DNA of 8,142 nucleotides, taken from positions 1 to 8,142 of the forward strand of contig JAFYOF010000182.1 of assembly GCA_017560305.1 (NCBI GenBank). The letters run 5' to 3'. Each line of letters starts with the position of its first letter. Within the stretch, counting starts at the first letter, position 1. The notes beneath the pieces were generated by a model. It was not told where the DNA came from. It saw nothing but the letters and a program-made list of their open reading frames with translations, and did no database searches. Shown here piece after piece: positions 6,908 to 8,142 of this stretch. The position numbers and the translations under genes are program-made. The stretch is from Alistipes sp. (GTDB lineage Bacteria; Bacteroidota; Bacteroidia; Bacteroidales; Rikenellaceae).

Positions 6908-7648
6908 ATGGCTATGCGTCGATTTGGTTTGATTGGAAAGAAGTTGGGACACTCGTTTTCGGCGAAATATTTTGCGGAGAAGTTCGAGCGTGAGGGTTTG
7001 CGCGATTGTGACTATTCGCTCTATGAGTTGGCGGAGATTGGCGAGGTTGTGGAGTTTATGGCAACGCCCGATCTTGTGGGCTTTAATGTGACCATCCCCT
7101 ATAAGCAGCAGATTATCCCCTACCTCGATGCGTTGGATGCACAGGCTGCGGAGGTCGGTGCGGTGAACTGCGTGAAGATTGAGCGCGATGGACGCCGCGT
7201 AGGATATAATACCGATGTGGATGGTATTCGCGTTTCGCTTGATAAGTTGTTGGGAGATAATAAGATAGATGCTGCATTAATTCTTGGCACTGGCGGTGCG
7301 GCGCAGGCTGTGCAGCATGTTCTGCGTGAGCGCGGAATTGCATATAAGGAGGTGTCGCGCACTCGTGAAAAGGGCGATATCACATACGATGAATTAACAC
7401 AAGAGGTGCTTGACGCGCATCGATTGATTATCAATGCCTCGCCCGTGGGAATGTATCCCGCCGTAGATGAAGCCCCAGCAATCCCCTATGCGATGCTTTC
7501 GGGCTCGCACTACCTTTTTGACCTGGTTTACAATCCGTTGCAGACCCGTTTTATGACTCTCGGCGAGTCACGCGGCGCGAAGGCTATATCGGGAATTGAT
7601 ATGCTTCACGCTCAAGCGGAGTCGGCGTGGGAAATCTGGAACCGATAA
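6908..7648 (+). CDS. aroE: Shikimate dehydrogenase AroE
   Basis: NADPH-dependent reduction of 3-dehydroshikimate to shikimate, the fourth step of the shikimate pathway towards aromatic amino acids and folate, in the cytoplasm. It has 246 residues, at the short end for AroE (E. coli 272). The N-terminal substrate domain has GLIGKKLGHSFS (7-18), with the shikimate-binding serines S16 and S18, and NVTIPYK (60-66), with catalytic K66. N87 and D103, in NTDVDGI, are the other substrate contacts. The Rossmann glycine loop is GTGGAA (127-132), slightly different from the common GAGGAA. INASPVGMYP and DLVYNPLQT follow, then a C-terminal helix starting GIDMLHAQA. Two starts are possible, M1 at 6908 and M3 at 6914; either leaves the fold intact. 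It follows mnmA with one base between, with no Shine-Dalgarno, so its translation probably depends on mnmA. Its stop faces that of the minus-strand gene two bases away. Confidence 0.95.
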   Translation: MAMRRFGLIGKKLGHSFSAKYFAEKFEREGLRDCDYSLYELAEIGEVVEFMATPDLVGFNVTIPYKQQIIPYLDALDAQAAEVGAVNCVKIERDGRRVGYNTDVDGIRVSLDKLLGDNKIDAALILGTGGAAQAVQHVLRERGIAYKEVSRTREKGDITYDELTQEVLDAHRLIINASPVGMYPAVDEAPAIPYAMLSGSHYLFDLVYNPLQTRFMTLGESRGAKAISGIDMLHAQAESAWEIWNR

Positions 7649-7650
7649 GA

Positions 7651-7872
7651 TTAATTGGAGTACGCCTCCAAAACCTCTTCGGCTCGTTTACGGTCCTCTT
7701 GCCTTACAACAAGTTGCGCTGGCATTACCCCAGTTGGGTAGAGTGCCGACATAATCTCATTCTGGATTGTTGCCCAAATACCCTCTCCTTCAAGGATTGA
7801 CTTGTTCCACTCGGCGTCGTTCACAGAGTCATACTCGCGGATTACGACAAAATTATCCTCTCTCATATTCAT
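7651..7872 (-). CDS. Small DUF2007-family protein
   Basis: Small soluble protein of 73 residues matching DUF2007, named a putative signal-transducing domain in databases but without a proven function. Its core is FVVIREYDSVNDAEWNKSIL (8-27), then LEGEGIWATIQNEIMSALYP (27-46) and QLVVRQEDRKRAEEVLEAY (53-71): a beta-alpha-beta layout resembling ACT/PII-like folds. The reading frame stays open to a TTG at 7923, but a promoter lies inside that extension and the extra 17 residues do not resemble the family, so ATG 7872 is chosen; ATG 7866, two codons later, is equally possible. No signal peptide or membrane segment. It is convergent with aroE and divergent from the gene at 8020, so it is probably transcribed alone. 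Family call moderately sure, function unknown. Confidence 0.8.
   Translation of the reverse strand: MNMREDNFVVIREYDSVNDAEWNKSILEGEGIWATIQNEIMSALYPTGVMPAQLVVRQEDRKRAEEVLEAYSN
7655..7671. terminator. Possible shared terminator between aroE and DUF2007 gene
   Basis: TTGGAG (7655-7660) pairs perfectly with CTCCAA (7666-7671) around a five-base loop. It lies over the last codons of the minus-strand gene and just after the aroE stop. On the minus strand it is followed by TTAATCTT, a weak U-rich tail; on the plus strand the tail is AACCTCTTC, weaker still. With only two bases between the two stop codons, any terminator here must overlap coding sequence. A six-pair stem with poor tails is modest evidence. 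Confidence 0.35.
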
Positions 7873-7892
7873 CTGGTTTTTAAGGTCTTTAA

Positions 7893-7924
7893 CAAAGTTA
7901 TGAATTTTGTTGAAAACTTGCAAT
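7893..7924 (-). promoter_or_regulatory. Predicted promoter of DUF2007 gene
   Basis: Minus strand: ATTG (7924-7921), 20 bases, then TAACTTTG (7900-7893), an exact TAnnTTTG. Transcription would start near 7887, giving a leader of about 15-20 bases to the ATG at 7872. This excludes the longer TTG-started version, whose start codon lies inside the ATTG element. Confidence 0.6.
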
Positions 7925-7955
7925 GATTAAACCAAAATTATTCTAATTTTATTTC

Positions 7956-7963
7956 TATATTTG
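7956..7963 (+). promoter_or_regulatory. Predicted -7 element for the gene at 8020
   Basis: TATATTTG is an exact TAnnTTTG match. No TTTG is found 19-21 bases upstream, so the -33 half is missing or degenerate. Transcription from near 7970 would give a leader of about 50 bases before ATG 8020. The element lies about 55 bases from the oppositely directed DUF2007 promoter, making a compact divergent pair. Confidence 0.4.
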
Positions 7964-8019
7964 TGTGGGTGATTATCGATGATTTTTACCCCAGGGTTTT
8001 GTGTGCTTATAGTAAGGCG

Positions 8020-8142
8020 ATGAAGTGGTACTCTAAAATGGCGGTTTTGCTGGTCGTGGCGGCGTGCGTGGGTGCGTGGCTGTGGCACGATACGCGTGTG
8101 GAGTTGAGCGAGGAGAAGATGCAACTTGTTGATAGTGTGATA
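8020..8142 (+). CDS. Unidentified exported or membrane-anchored protein, 5' part only
   Basis: The first 41 residues of a protein that continues past the window: MKWYSKMAVLLVVAAC, VGAWLWHDTRVELSEEK, MQLVDSVI. A short basic start is followed by a hydrophobic stretch at about 7-22. VAAC at 13-16 fits a lipobox, which would make C16 the lipid-bearing residue of a lipoprotein. However, the hydrophobic run continues past it (VGAWLW), so a single N-terminal membrane anchor is equally likely. AAGG at 8014-8017 lies close before the ATG. The charged LSEEKM segment vaguely recalls Bacteroidota DUF4296 lipoproteins, but 41 residues are too few to assign a family. Coding is supported by the open frame, the G/C-rich codons after the start and the upstream -7 element. 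Confidence 0.65.
   Translation, partial: MKWYSKMAVLLVVAACVGAWLWHDTRVELSEEKMQLVDSVI

Noticed and set aside
7927..8124. A 65-residue minus-strand frame opposite the partial gene at 8020.
   Set aside because: It covers the rightward -7 element and runs antisense to a better supported start with a hydrophobic export segment; no motif is present.
1..8142. Mobile element, CRISPR array, toxin-antitoxin pair, phage or defence genes.
   Set aside because: No terminal inverted repeats, transposase or integrase motifs, spaced direct repeats or nuclease modules were seen; the genes are conserved housekeeping functions with consistent base composition.

Overview
The window reads as an ordinary chromosomal segment of a Bacteroidota bacterium, most likely order Bacteroidales. 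Three things support this. Predicted promoters fit the Bacteroidota sigma factor consensus (TTTG about 20 bases before TAnnTTTG). Most starts lack a strong Shine-Dalgarno and sit in A/T-rich leaders. The gene content includes a single-repeat PUR protein (DUF3276), a long S41 protease with the GREVYGGGGI signature, and a classical rubrerythrin of a gut anaerobe. Genus cannot be fixed from the sequence alone; an Alistipes-, Bacteroides- or Prevotella-like source would all be compatible.

Layout. 1-510 (minus): rubrerythrin, cut by the window edge inside its rubredoxin domain. 511-766: divergent intergenic region with a promoter for each flanking gene, plus an unexplained hairpin with a T-run that points leftward. 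767-2446 (plus): EttA-type ABC-F ribosome-binding ATPase. 2447-2527: hairpin terminator followed by an A/T-rich TTTTGAA repeat. 2528-3871: histidyl-tRNA synthetase, joined by a one-base gap to 3873-5453, a secreted S41/CtpA-type protease. 5454-5560: an intergenic region with the cleanest promoter in the window. 5561-7648: a likely operon of a PUR-domain protein, MnmA tRNA thiouridylase and AroE shikimate dehydrogenase. 7651-7872 (minus): a small DUF2007 protein whose stop is two bases from that of aroE. 7873-8019: divergent promoters. 8020-8142 (plus): the start of an unidentified exported or membrane-anchored protein running off the window.

The genes are mainly housekeeping. Three act in translation: EttA gates the ribosome according to energy state, HisRS charges tRNA-His, and MnmA thiolates U34 of tRNAs. 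Around them are oxidative-stress defence, envelope proteolysis and aromatic amino-acid synthesis. I see no mobile element, CRISPR array, phage gene, defence island or RNA gene, and nothing I would call a new system. The points worth a second look are small: the leftward hairpin near 684-710, the TTTTGAA repeat before hisS, two identical one-base gene junctions, the cysteine pattern of MnmA, and a start-site correction for the DUF2007 gene.
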